A stretch of 64,000 nt of DNA, taken from positions 310,001 to 374,000 of the forward strand of contig JAQFVV010000354.1 in NCBI GenBank assembly GCA_028023455.1, read 5' to 3'. Within the stretch, counting starts at the first letter, position 1. The number at the start of each line of letters is the position of its first letter. This document shows, piece by piece, positions 22,690 to 33,560 of the stretch. Origin of the DNA: Epiperipatus broadwayi (lineage: Eukaryota; Onychophora; Udeonychophora; Euonychophora; Peripatidae). Position numbers and translations under genes: made by a program. The notes under the pieces were generated by a model. It searched no databases, was not told the DNA's origin, and was given only the letters and a program-made list of their open reading frames with translations.

Positions 22690-23880
22690 TTTTTAGTTTG
22701 TGTGTGTGGGTGTCTTTAAAGTTGGGGTGTTTTTCTAATTTTTTTTTTTTTTTTTAGTTTATGTGTGTCTTTTTAAAGTTACGATATTTTTTTTAAGAGT
22801 AAATAAATAATTTTATTAAAAACCAATACATAATTATAAAGATATAAAAAGTAATGTAATTTATATACTACAGTTTAGAATTGATACCCGACTATTATTA
22901 GTAAATAATATTACTATTTTTTTAAAAAAAAAAACAATTTAGAAATTCACATTAAATTTTAAAATGATACCCGAATAATTGACGTTTTTTGGACAGTAAT
23001 TAATCATAAAATGGGTAGTTTTTTAGGTGTGTATCTGTCAGAAGTTACGGGATTTTTTTAATCGAAAATAAGATGCAATTATAAATTTTTTTAAATTCAA
23101 TTTACACAAAATTGCTACATTCACGCTAAATTTACAAATGATACCCGACTAATTTGCTCTTTCTTTTTTGTTTTTAGACAGTAATTAATCAAAAAGTGGA
23201 TTCTTTTTGTGTGTGTATATATAAAAAGTACCGTTCTTGAAATACTACATTTCAAAATGATACCCGACTATGTTGCAATTTGTTTTTTTTTTGGACAGTA
23301 ATGAATCCGAAGTGGATTGTTTTTATTAGTGTGTAGATTTTATCAAAAGCCGTAATATTATTGAATTACTACATTTAAAAATGATACCCGCGAATAACGT
23401 TTTTTTTTTGGGTATTGACAGTAATTAATCAGAAAGTGGGTTTTATTTTCTTTGTGTGTATATATAAAAAGTTACAATCTTTTTTCCAATCGAAAATAAT
23501 ACGTAATTCTACATGATTCGATTTAACCACAACATTGAAAAAATGCACACTACAATTTTAAAATGATATCCATCAACTAATTTGCTTTTTTTTTTTTGAG
23601 TTCTTTTTGTTTGTGTTTATATCTAAAAAGGACCGTCATTGAAAGACTCAATTGAAAAATGATACCCGACTTATTTTTTGCTTTCTTTTTTTTTTTTGTA
23701 GACAATAATTAATCAGGAACTGGGTTGTTTTTGTTAGTGTGTAGACATAAAAACTAATGTTATTTTGAAATAACAAATGTAAAAAAAATAATACCCGACT
23801 AATTTTCTTTTTTGGACAAGTAATTACTAATAATTAGACACTGGGTTGTTTTTGTTTGTGCGTATATATAGCAAAAGTAA
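22690..23880 (+). repeat. Degenerate tandem repeat (about eight units)
   Basis: AATGATACCCGAC or a close variant recurs at about 22883, 22965, 23140, 23259, 23383, 23564, 23661 and 23789. Each is followed by a poly-T stretch, GACAGTAATTAATC, GTGGRTT and GTGTGTATATATAAAAAG. The spacing varies from about 80 to 180 bp. It is a decayed minisatellite-like array with no coding signal. Confidence 0.75.
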
Positions 23881-24129
23881 CTCGTCAGGGATGAATTCTC
23901 GTGATAACATTACTTTTCGCGTGATCCTCAAAATTTTTGTCATTCCGCACCCTTAAAAGCAATTTTTGAGGGTTACCATTCGTAATGGAATCTTCAGGAC
24001 ATTATTATTAAACTTACAACAGTAAAGTAAGTTACAGCACATTTCAAATTTTAAAAAACTACGACTGGTCAAATACACAAACTCTCACATGAAACTACAG
24101 AGAAAATAGATATTCTACTATTACAACAA
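23881..24129. other. Non-coding spacer with a short hairpin
   Basis: CTCAAAATTTTTG and CAATTTTTGAG (about 23928-23970) can pair around TCATTCCGCACCC. Nothing else is recognised. Confidence 0.4.
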
Positions 24130-24370
24130 AATAATTAACAAAATCAACTACGGCAGCCAATAAAGGCATTTCTCTTTGCCTTTAGCATAGAAAAAAGCCA
24201 TAACCGGCAGCTGCCGCTGTCTAACATAACGTGAGGACTCTTTTTTGCATTTACAATATAGAAAATTTCCTCTTTTGTTGGGTGAATGCCAGTGAAACAG
24301 TATATTTCTAGGAATTTACCTAGAAATAATGCCATCTCGTGGCTTTCACCAGGGAATAGAAAACAACTGA
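24130..24370 (-). repeat. Short repeat, minus copy
   Basis: On the minus strand it starts GTTGTTTTCTATTCCCTGGT, then AAAGCCACGAGATGGCATTA, resembling 22470-22560 and the 59.95-kb repeat (AGCCACTTGGTGGCATTGTT). The open frame within it (24144-24335) is not credible as a gene. Confidence 0.45.
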
Positions 24371-24596
24371 TGCCAGAAACTGTGATGAAAAAGACATATC
24401 CCAGATCATAACAGGTACAATTAAATGATGCAATATAAAGCTGTTACTACATAATTCGGTCATGGCTAGGGTACACCATGAAGACCTATCACAGCATTAC
24501 ATGAAGGTACAACTATATTAATTAACTATTCTTCTAAAGATTGGATTTTAAAAGTATTCTTCTGAATCTTAATTTATGATTTGTTGGGTTTTCATC
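24371..24596. other. Unassigned spacer
   Basis: No coding signal and no repeat recognised. Confidence 0.4.
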
Positions 24597-24670
24597 ATCA
24601 GATTTTCAATGATATAGATAACTGAAAAGTTGGAGGTTTGAGTGGATTGAAGCCTATCTATTAAAGTATG
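24597..24670 (+). mobile_element. Hammerhead-bearing dispersed repeat (copy 2, 5' part)
   Basis: CATCATCAGATTTTCAATGA, then the AACTGAAAAG...GATTGAAGCC...TTAAAGTATG stretch, aligns with the minus strand of 11117-11215. It is interrupted at GTATG by the LTR element and resumes at 27392. Confidence 0.65.
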
Positions 24671-24835
24671 TGTCATGTTATGGCTAATTCTATAATTGCG
24701 GATTGACGCCTAGTGGTGACAACTGAGATTAGGACATCGCTCTTATGTTAGGGAACGCGAGTAGTTAATAAAGTTTGATAATTATCTAAACTGTGTGTAT
24801 TTATTAATTTAGATATTATGGCCAAGAACATAACA
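24671..24835 (+). repeat. 5' LTR
   Basis: 165 bp, TG...CA. It contains GTTAATAAAGTTTG, whose AATAAA is the likely polyadenylation signal. Confidence 0.9.
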
Positions 24836-24849
24836 TGGTGTCAGGAGTG
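24836..24849 (+). other. Primer binding site, tRNA-Leu
   Basis: TGGTGTCAGGAGTG directly abuts the LTR. It is the exact complement of the 3' end CACTCCTGACA-CCA found in metazoan tRNA-Leu of the GTCAGGATGGCCGAG type (recalled from known tRNA sequences). Confidence 0.75.
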
Positions 24850-24971
24850 AATTAATGAAATATTAGTAAAAAAAATATTTCTCAAGTCTATAAAACAGTG
24901 AGTATTTAAATATTGATAAAAATAGTTTTTATAGCAATTTTTTTTTCATATCATATTTGCCAAAATACAAA

Positions 24972-25687
24972 ATGGCGTCACAATTAGATCATTTTTACAA
25001 TATCGAACCGCTATCTATAGAAGGAAATATGTCAGTCAAATGGACTGAATGGAAAGAATTATTCCTAAATTTCCTAGAAGCTACAGAAAAGATATGAAAT
25101 CTGATAAAGTAAAATTAGGAATATTACGTCATCTCATTGGAAAAGAAGGGAGAGATGTAATAAAAACATTAGATCACATGAATTCAGAAGATAAAACAAA
25201 ATTGTTATCCATCTTAACCCAAATGGATAAGTATTTCAACATCATGAAAACAACATTATATGACAGAATAAAAGCATATACAATGGAACCACATGAGGGA
25301 GAATCGATTGATCATGTTCTTAATCACTTATAAGTAGTAGTTGAAAAAGCTGACTTGGAGATCAAAAACAAAATATCCTCCGCGATAGAATTATAATGGT
25401 ACAAAAAGAAGAAGGACTAAAAGACAGGTTATTTGAAAAAGGGAATATTACATTAGAGAAAGCACTGGAAATAATATGTGGACATGAAACTAGAAGATTC
25501 AAAAATGAATTACTGGGAAAGTCTGAACTATGTATTAAAAGTAATAGCGAAAAATACAACAAACACACGCAATTGTCAAAAGTGCAACCGTAATCATCTA
25601 AAATATGAGTGTCCCGCATTTGTTAAAAAATCTTATAATTGTGGAAAGTTAAACCACTTTACCAATAATTGCCATACGAGAAGGTAG
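24972..25687 (+). pseudogene. gag relic with zinc-knuckle region
   Basis: Starts ATGGCGTCACAATTAGATC and encodes VKWTEWKELFLNFLEAT in frame, then stops at codon 42. Other frames continue the same Gag: HLIGKEGRDVIKTLDHM, LDRYF-like DKYFNIM, HEGESIDHVLNHL, and LKDRLFEKGNITLEKALEII. The nucleocapsid end has two knuckles. CQKCNRNHLKYEC keeps its Cys and His, while the second (SYNCGKLNHFTNNC) has Ser for the first Cys. At least three frameshifts and two stops break it. The pattern is that of Ty3/gypsy Gag proteins. Confidence 0.8.
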
Positions 25688-25899
25688 ATGAAGCTATAAT
25701 AAAATTTAAAAAAAAAACACTCAAACACAAGATATAAAAATGTTAATAGAAATGGATGTTATGTGCATGAAGTACATGATACTACGACCTCGGATTCATC
25801 ATATACCAGTGATGATGAAAACACAATTGGATATGTCAGATGTGTAGACTAAACTCATTCGTTTAATTGTTGGTATGAACAGATTTTATTAGACAACAA

Positions 25900-26160
25900 T
25901 AAAATAAAAATAAAATTAGACACAGGAGCTGATGTAAACATTATGTCTTAAAAAGTGCTTAATAATATTTATCCACAACCAATAATATACAAAACAAAGA
26001 AGAAATTATGCGCTTTTGGAGGATCATTTCTTACCCCATTAGGAAAAGCAAAACTACAATGCAAAATAAACAAAGACCTACGTAATTTATGTTTTATAAT
26101 AATAAAAGATGAACCACACTTCTTAGTGGCCGTGATTGTGAGTTATTAGGTTTAATTAAA
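25900..26160 (+). pseudogene. Retropepsin-type protease relic
   Basis: KIKLDTGADVNIMS at about 25911-25950 has the DTGA active-site motif of retroviral-type aspartic proteases, followed at once by a stop. A downstream frame (25955-26149) gives FGGSFLTPLGKAKLQCKIN, and SGRDCELLGLIK near 26124 matches the usual LLGRD end of the domain. It is therefore frameshifted and inactive. Confidence 0.75.
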
Positions 26161-26292
26161 ACAAAATTACATTACAAAAAGTAATGATGAAAAATAAAAG
26201 TAAAAATGATCAAAATATATCTAACAATAAAGATAAAATAACAAAGAGTAGAAAAGATAATAAAAGTATTAAAACACAGGAAGTAAAAGAAA

Positions 26293-27155
26293 ATGAAAGC
26301 TTCAAGTGTATATATGAGAAATACAAAGATGTTTTTTCAAGGTGTGGGTTGTTATGAAGGTGAACACCACCTTACAGTAGACCCAACATTTAAACCAGTT
26401 ATTCATGAACCTAGATTAATTCCACTAAGTATACATGAACACTTATGTGAGGAATTAAAAACTTTGGAAGATATTAGTTTACAACATGAAATATTAAAGA
26501 AATTGGGTGAAGAACAGTCCCATCAATTAATTGAAAAGGAGAGAGAAGTACAGCGAAAATTTCAATTAGCAAAGGAAGAGGAATGGCATAAATTCACTAA
26601 TATAAAGCTAAAATGTTAGAATTAGAAAATAAAATTCAACACTTGGAAAGATACAAAATTGATGAAAGTAATCAAAAGCAAGTTGATGTTAAAAAAACTG
26701 AAGATAATGCCAGGCTAGCTATTCACAATAAAAAACTACTTGAAAAGGAATGTAATGGTGTTAGAAATCAAAGTGCACAAACATCATCTAGTGTAGAAGA
26801 ATTAGAGAAAGAAAAAAGTTTGAATTCTGAATTACATCTACAGATTCAACAGCTTAAAGACGATCTTCACAGTTTATCAGTTGTTCATCAGGATTTGCAA
26901 TTACAAAACAGCAAATTAAAATCTTCTATTGATTTATTAACAAATGAACTGAAAGTTGCCAAAGCTGATTTGATCAAAATGAAGAACACAGCTGAAAGAT
27001 TCACAACAACTCCACAGACACAAGAACCGGATTTGGAGACACAGTTGCCTGTATCTGAGACAGAGAAATCACCATCATTAACATCAAGTGATAATGGCAC
27101 AGCAATAAGGAGAATACCAGTCGAATGTTCCAAGATGAGAGAAAAATCAAACTGA
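26293..27155 (+). pseudogene. Pol N-terminus fused to a captured coiled-coil protein
   Basis: The first part, to about 26475, reads FFQGVGCYEGEHHLTVDPTF, KPVIHEPRLIPLS, EELKTLEDI. This is the segment that leads into the reverse transcriptase of Ty3/gypsy Pol. At that point RT sequence ends and the same frame runs into a coiled coil (EEQSHQLIEKEREVQRKF, then FQLAKEEEWHKF). A single-base slip in an A-run near 26610 moves the frame, and the coiled coil continues for about 180 residues (LQIQQLKDDLHSLSVV; LLTNELKVAKADLIKMKN) into a Thr/Ser/Pro/Glu-rich tail and a stop. No YxDD, RNase H or HHCC motif exists. I infer a transduced host cDNA of a long coiled-coil protein, parent unidentified. Confidence 0.7.
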
Positions 27156-27217
27156 AGAAGAAGGCCTCCAGTATATTAAAAGACTATGTTTGTAAATAAA
27201 ATAAAATAAAAGAGAGT

Positions 27218-27391
27218 TGTCATGTTATGGCTAATTCTATAATTGCGGACTGACGCCTAGTGGTGACAACTGACATTAGCGAGCGCGCGACATCACTCTT
27301 ATGTTAGGGAATATGAGTAGTTAATAAAGTTTGATAGTTAGCTAAACTGTGTGCATTTATTAATTTAGATATTACAGCCAAGAACATAACA
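27218..27391 (+). repeat. 3' LTR
   Basis: 174 bp. It differs from the 5' LTR by about ten substitutions and an extra CGAGCGCGC-like insertion. It ends at the GTATG duplication. Confidence 0.9.
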
Positions 27392-27620
27392 GTATGAAGA
27401 TTTGCTATCTTAATATAAACTGAGCACTGGTTATATATATATATATATATATATATATGGGAGATGATAATCTGGACCAACTGATCAGTGCTGGATTAGC
27501 ATGAAATACTATATTGGTGATTATTTATCTTTTCTGCATGTATCTGGTCATGTGTATCAGTTGTATGAGATAGTGTCGATAATTGAAGGGTGCTTGAAAG
27601 TCTGAGTTCAAATCCTCTAT
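27392..27620 (+). mobile_element. Hammerhead-bearing dispersed repeat (copy 2, 3' part)
   Basis: Resumes with GTATGAAGATTTGCTATC, passes through GAGCACTGG and a (TA)n run, then the hammerhead-like motif (27477-27517), and ends with the B-box module (CAGTTGTATGAGATAGTG ... GTCTGAGTTCAAATCCTC, 27552-27620). This is the most complete copy in the window. Confidence 0.65.
27477..27517 (+). ncRNA. Type I hammerhead-ribozyme-like motif, copy 2
   Basis: Order: CCAA; CTGATCA (core CUGANGA with G8 changed to C); stem II GTGCT / loop GGATT / AGCAT (five pairs including one G-U); GAAA; a tiny stem III (A27506-T27512, T27507-A27511, loop ACT); H17 = A27513; TTGG pairing with CCAA, extended by A27476-T27518. 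The layout is exactly that of minimal type I hammerheads. The G8 change should abolish cleavage unless compensated. Confidence 0.55.
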
Positions 27621-28639
27621 ACTTACAATCTTAATCTATATAATATCAAGTAAATTCATTTTCTTTTGTGTTTTATATTTATTTAAAATTTGATATTATT
27701 TTAGAGTTACATTCTGATAATCCAAAGGCTTTTATTATTATGAATATATATATATAGTGTTATAGCTGTATGCCATATAGTGGTTTTTGCTTAATAAAAT
27801 TTATACTATGTAGCTGTAGAGTAGGATAACAAAAATACTCTTGGAATACTTTTTTATACTTTTATTTTTTCCATTTCCTAATTTCTTATCTAATTGAAAT
27901 TTTGTGTGCATAATTTTTTTTAGAGTTTGCAAACAATTTTAACAAAAATTGGTAAAAATTTTAAATGTTTAAATCATATATTTGCGCTTAATGGTAAGTT
28001 GGATTAACTCTAGAAATAATGATTAGAGGAGGTGGCAAGCAGAGAGCGTTGATGTAAAAGTGAAAATAGTGAGGCGTTTTTTGGGTTTTCTTCTATTAAC
28101 TTACTGCTGTAAGCCTAAAATTAGACAAAATAAAGGAGTTAACAACCTGCATGACAGTTATAACCTAAGGACTGCTAAAGTGTAATAAACTGAATAGATA
28201 CGAGGTAATGAAAGGATCTAGGTTAGTATTTTAGTTATACTGTAAATAATCAAACTAATGTATCATGGATAACTGTTAACGAAATTGTAATGCTAATAAT
28301 CATTGGGTTTTTGCATCTTAATTCAATGTTATAAATGCCTTTTGTTTTACGATAATAATAAAATATATAAAACTACAAACCTCTACGAGCCTATTTTCAT
28401 TTACGCAATTTCAGCTGAGTTTTACCTCCCTGAAAACACTGCAATATTATAATGAAGCTACAAGGTGTTTCATGGTATTCATTTTAATTTTCATCTAAAT
28501 GATTCATTAATAATGGAGTCATTTGACGTTTTTATTTATAATATTCTTTTATTTAATGTATTTTATTCTTTAGTCTTTCTCTTTATTAAAATTTAATTTT
28601 AAAAAAATCGCCTCATTTCAAAAATAAATAAGCCATTCA
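27621..28639. other. AT-rich non-coding stretch
   Basis: A TA run at about 27746-27756. No coding or repeat assignment. Confidence 0.5.
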
Positions 28640-30430
28640 AAAATGAGTACTGCCATTCTAAGTACAAAAGAAAAAAGAAAAGAAAAAGCAAATAAAGAAG
28701 AGAGAGAGATGGAAACTATTCTAAAAATTGGTTTTGTGGTTACTATATACCTAATCTATGAACCACAAATACACCCACATACATAGCATACTGGTCCTAT
28801 TTTTTGATAAATTCTTAATTTATGATGTTGTCTTTTAATTTTCTGAACTGAAAGCTTTTTTATCTGAAACACTTCAACACCATGTCTAATAAGTAGCTCT
28901 CCAATGAAGTCACGTCTCTGCTGTCTCTTCTTCTTGCATGACTTTGAGATAATTCTTACTATATTGACAAAGTGAAATCCACGTTAAAGTTCAACATAAA
29001 ACACCCATTTAAGAATTCTATCATTGTTCCTTTGTTTTACATGTTTAATCCAATGAAGATATTATTTTACAATAGCGGACCCAATAAATTTTGTCATTAT
29101 ATTTTTAAAAATTTACCATACTTTGTTAAATATAAAATTTCTAATGTCTTTATTTTGCGCCAGTAGAGTGTCCATGTTTCACATCCATACAATGAATTAG
29201 ATAAAATAACAGCTTTACTTATAGCTAATGTAGTTGCCGTAATTATTTCTCTACAGTGAAATACTCTATTTTTTAACTTGTTGAAAACAACAGCAGGAGA
29301 TTAGGATCTGTGTTGGATCTTAACATCTAAGTCTACCTTTCTGCTCATAAAACTACTATATGCTTATGACCCATCAAAATAGGCAATACCAAGTTGTGGC
29401 TGTTTTGATTATGTATGCCATTATTATCAGATATTAGTGTTATATTAATATCAACAGATTTACCAGTTAAAGATTGCTGAAAATCAGGTAATACTTTAAC
29501 CTTATCTGGTATGATATTATTATAATTACATCTATTATAAATTTTAGCAAAAGATCACAGAACAGAAATATATCTATAGTTGTCTAGATCATATTCATCC
29601 CCTATTTGGAAAAATTGGTACAACTTTAGATATTTTTATAATATAAGGGCGAATACATTTATTAATTGATAAACTGAAGATGTATGGCAAAGAAGCGTCC
29701 AAATAGTTAGATCAGCCCTTAATAATAAAGTTAGGAATATCATCACAATTCACACAAGATTTTTATTGTTTGTGACTTGCATTAATTGCTTCGGTAATAG
29801 GTATTTTATTAACATCTGAACTCCAAAAACTTACATTATCATTAACTTTAGCCAAAGTTTTATTATCAGTAGCACCCTAACATCTGAACTCCAAAAACTT
29901 ACATTATCATTAACTTTAGCCAAAGTTTTATTATCAGTAATTCTTACATTTTAAATATAATTCCAAAAGATTTGAGAATTATGTTTAAAACTTTTTTCAA
30001 TCTTATTTAAATTATTATCATAGACTCTCTTCAAAAAAGACTTAGTATAGGCACGCAATATACTAAATGTCTTATATAATTCATTATTATTATTATTAGA
30101 TATTTTATGTAATCTGTGATATCTGTGCGTCCTCTTTAAACTTAAGTAGACTGCTTTCGAGAACCATTTAGAATATTTATTACAGTTACTCTGAGAGCAT
30201 CTTCTAAACTATTTGGTAAAGTATCAGTAAATTTATTAGCAACCATGCTTGGACTAACGTTTGCATAAATTACAATCCAGTGAAAGTCCGTTAACGTTTT
30301 ATATAAACCACAAGAATAACTATATTCATAATCTCTAAAATTAGCTTTAATAAACATTATATTTTCGTGACATCTATTAGATTATCTAACGGCAGATGAT
30401 CTGGATTAAGAGATATTAGAGTCTTATCAG
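28640..30430 (-). pseudogene. Non-LTR retrotransposon ORF2 wreck
   Basis: On the minus strand, in 5' to 3' order: an endonuclease-RT linker (open 30357-30142, including YANVSPSMVANKFTDTLPNS), FWNYI..VRITDNKTLAKVND near 29.9 kb, RT motif 1-like INKCIRPYIIKISKVVPIF and NYRYISVL near 29.6 kb, a late RT segment near 29.3-29.2 kb (ISKAVILSNSLYGCETWTLY), and a W.KHVKQRNNDRILKWVFYVEL tail at 29.0 kb that matches the relic at 14.6-15.1 kb. Many stops and frameshifts and probably internal deletions; motif B and the YxDD box were not found. Two element families may be mixed. Confidence 0.65.
29811..29939. repeat. 68-bp tandem duplication in LINE relic
   Basis: AACATCTGAACTCCAAAAAC and the following 41 bp are repeated exactly (29811-29871 and 29879-29939), with a 7-bp spacer. 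Confidence 0.85.
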
Positions 30431-30818
30431 CCAGTTTACATTTTAAATAATAATTTTATTTTATTTATTTACTTATATTATTGGTTTATTTAATATATAA
30501 ATTAAAATATTATCTTTTGGGTCGACTATTTGAATGTTAGATTTTATATTTACTCGCAGAACGCCATTTTATCACATTTGGAAGAGTGATTTGAACATTT
30601 TATAAATTGAAATTTATGATAAACTATGCCATATTTCCTATCAACAATAATGTTCAATGAAACATGTAGAATAAAGTAGTATATATTAATTTAAATAAGT
30701 AAAATATTAACAAAAAAAAAACGAAAACTACTTCTATATTAAATGTATACAAATACCATTGAAACACGGAAATTTGCAAATGACAATATAATAACAAATA
30801 TAAAATAAACAGATATAA

Positions 30819-30820
<2 letters not shown>
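30431..30820. other. AT-rich non-coding stretch
   Basis: Nothing recognised. Confidence 0.5.

Positions 30821-30882
<62 letters not shown>
30821..30882. repeat. (GA)31 microsatellite
   Basis: 62 bp of uninterrupted AG dinucleotides. The Ser/Leu open frame across it on the minus strand is an artefact of the repeat. Confidence 0.95.
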
Positions 30883-30887
<5 letters not shown>

Positions 30888-31309
30888 AGAAGAAGAAAAA
30901 ACTTTATATATTTATAGATATGGAGAAGTGCAAAAAACATTTGCTGAAAAAGCTTTTCCGTATTATTTTTATATTATATGTATAATTATTACTGTTATAT
31001 AACATTTTATAGTATATTGTACGATTTATTTAAATATATAAAAAGCAGCACAATGGATTAAATTTCTTTCCATTCTTTTGTTTCAATAATATACTTTATT
31101 GTACAAAATAGATTACATGAATTTGTTTGTTTACCAAAAATTACATTGTTGAAAATATATGGTTTAAAACTATATGGCTTTGGAACAAACAGAAAAAATT
31201 GTTAAAAAAGGGATATGTAAAAACAAAACAACAACAACAACAAAAAAATAATAATTGTTCCTTGTTACAGAAAAGTCATAATTTGTTTTCTGCGGTTATG
31301 GTTTGTCTC
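30883..31309. other. AT-rich non-coding stretch
   Basis: Contains short CAA/AAC repeats near 31220. No gene. Confidence 0.5.
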
Positions 31310-32015
31310 AGGTTTTTAATAATGACCATGTTGCAGCAAATATATCTGGGTGTGCAATTTTGCCATCTCTGGCCTTCAGTTGTTCGAGCTTATTAGAGAA
31401 TGTGGCTGGGTGCTTTGTGATATTGTCTCCAAGGCAGAAAGAACATCTGATTCACCAGAAACTATATAAACAAAAAGTTTCTACACGAACTGCTGGTATT
31501 GAGCCTTTACTGAGTGTCTCTATTAGGTTATCTAGTGTGATATTATTTTGTCTATATGTGTTAATCACAATTTCTTGGGTATTTGTTAGAGCTGTGCAGG
31601 TGTAAAATAGGTGCTGGTGTGTTTCTTCTTCCCTGTGGCACAAGGAACAAAAAGCATCTATTTTGTTGTAAAACCTGCAGTATTTAAGAAAATAGGAGGT
31701 AAGTAGAACATGAAGATTTACCTTTAAAAGAAAGTCAAAAAAATTGGGTTCCAATGACCATTTTTAAATCGCTGCATCAAACGACTATTGTTCATATTTA
31801 GCATAGGTGAGTGAGGATCTGTAGTTATGTCTGGGTACAGCATATGATAAATAGTCCAATAGGTGTATCTACCTATACCCAAAAAAGACACCTGATCATA
31901 AATGCTTTGAAGTTGGTTTACGAGCAAAGATAAATATTTATGTGAAGGTGGTCGTCGGTCTGTGGGTGTTATTTGAAGGATGCATTCAAGCGCTGGAAAA
32001 CTTCTTAGACAAGTA
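31310..32015 (-). pseudogene. Non-LTR retrotransposon C-terminal domain relic
   Basis: The minus strand encodes a nearly continuous protein from about 32015 to 31310, with one frameshift near 31750 and one TGA at about 31452. Landmarks are SFPALECILQIT, LLVNQLQSIYDQVSFLGIG, RFKNGHW and the zinc-binding signature CSLCHREEETHQHLFYTC (C-x2-C-x7-H-x5-C type), which follows the reverse transcriptase in many LINEs. It then reaches ATFSNKLEQLK and a final stop. It is better preserved than its neighbours, so this copy is younger. No RT core is attached. Confidence 0.7.
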
Positions 32016-32067
32016 CTTATTTTATTTTATTTTTTGAGTACTACAATATTATTTAATAAATTTTTAC

Positions 32068-32639
<572 letters not shown>

Positions 32640-33560
32640 GATTAAATTTTAATAATATCTGTTTTTGAGTGTGAATTCCAAACAACAGATTCATATTCAA
32701 TAATAGGAAGGATAAAAGCTGTAAACAATTTATATATCATTTGATAAATAAGCAATCTACCACATCTAAAATCACTTCCATAATTTTGAGAGCTCTATTA
32801 ATAATATTCAGATCGTTTTAAAAAGTGTTACATTTAACTTTGTGAGCTTCAATATAATAAGAAATATTTGGGTATTCAAACTTATTAGAATATGAGACTA
32901 CTAAACATTTGTCCAAATCAATCAACATTTTATTTTTATTACCTCAAGCTATAAAAATGATTAATAACTTGTAATAGAAAAATTCATTCTCTTAATGTAA
33001 TTATCGGTTTGAAAATTTTGCAGTCATCAGTTTAAGATCATCCATGTATATGTTAAATAATAAAGAAGCTAGAATACTACCTTGAGGTATACCCAAATTA
33101 CAATTATATAAAATAAAGATTTTCTATTATATTTAACAAATGTCCTCCTATTTTTAATAAACATTCTAAATCATTTAATAATAAACCTAACTAGTAAAGT
33201 TTTTGAAGAATATTATTATGATTTACTCTCTCAAAAGCTTAGACAGGACAAAACAAATTACATCTTATCTCTATCTTCTAAAGTAAAATCAATAAGATGA
33301 AATATAGTGATGAGATTAGTTTCAAATGATTTATTGAGAAAAAAACCCCATGTTGAACAGAAGTTAGATAATTGTTGATATTATCTACAATTTTAATGTA
33401 TATACATCTTTCAAAAATTATAGCCACAATATGTTGGATCGAATGAGTCTAATATTATTTATACAATCCTTAGAACCATACTTATGGATTGAAATAACTT
33501 TAATACATTTGAGAATTTCAGGACAGATATAATTGGTATAGAACAATTTAGAATATAGCA
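32640..33560 (-). pseudogene. Jockey/CR1-like reverse transcriptase relic
   Basis: Minus-strand motifs in the right order: YICPEILKCIKVISIHKYGS with INNIRLI (RT motif 1/2) at about 33.5 kb; FERCIYIKIVDNI and SVQHGVFFS at about 33.4 kb; NLGIPQGSILASLLFNIYMD (motif B) at about 33.1 kb; MLIDLDKCLVVSYSN at about 32.9 kb; and RCGRLLIYQMIYKLF with LPIIEYESVVWNSH near 32.7 kb, the thumb region. Frameshifts and stops separate them. A MITE is inserted at its upstream edge. Confidence 0.75.

Larger units (their letters stand above)
24671..27391 (+). mobile_element. LTR retrotransposon with captured coiled-coil sequence
   Basis: Short LTRs (24671-24835 and 27218-27391) begin TGTCATGTTATGG and end GAACATAACA. 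They are bounded by a perfect 5-bp duplication, GTATG (24666-24670 and 27392-27396). A tRNA-Leu primer site follows the 5' LTR and a purine tract (AAAAGAGAG) precedes the 3' LTR. The order gag, protease, start of reverse transcriptase is Ty3/gypsy-like. After the reverse transcriptase N-terminus the frame changes to an unrelated coiled coil and runs to the 3' end, so the catalytic RT, RNase H and integrase are absent. All frames carry frameshifts or stops. The LTRs differ at about ten sites plus one 9-bp indel. Confidence 0.9.

Noticed and set aside
30734-30940. 68-residue Ser/Leu open frame on the minus strand
   Set aside because: It exists only because of the (GA)31 microsatellite.
31127-31605. 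Two plus-strand open frames of 89 and 100 codons
   Set aside because: They lie opposite a minus-strand LINE C-terminal domain with recognisable motifs, so they are shadows.
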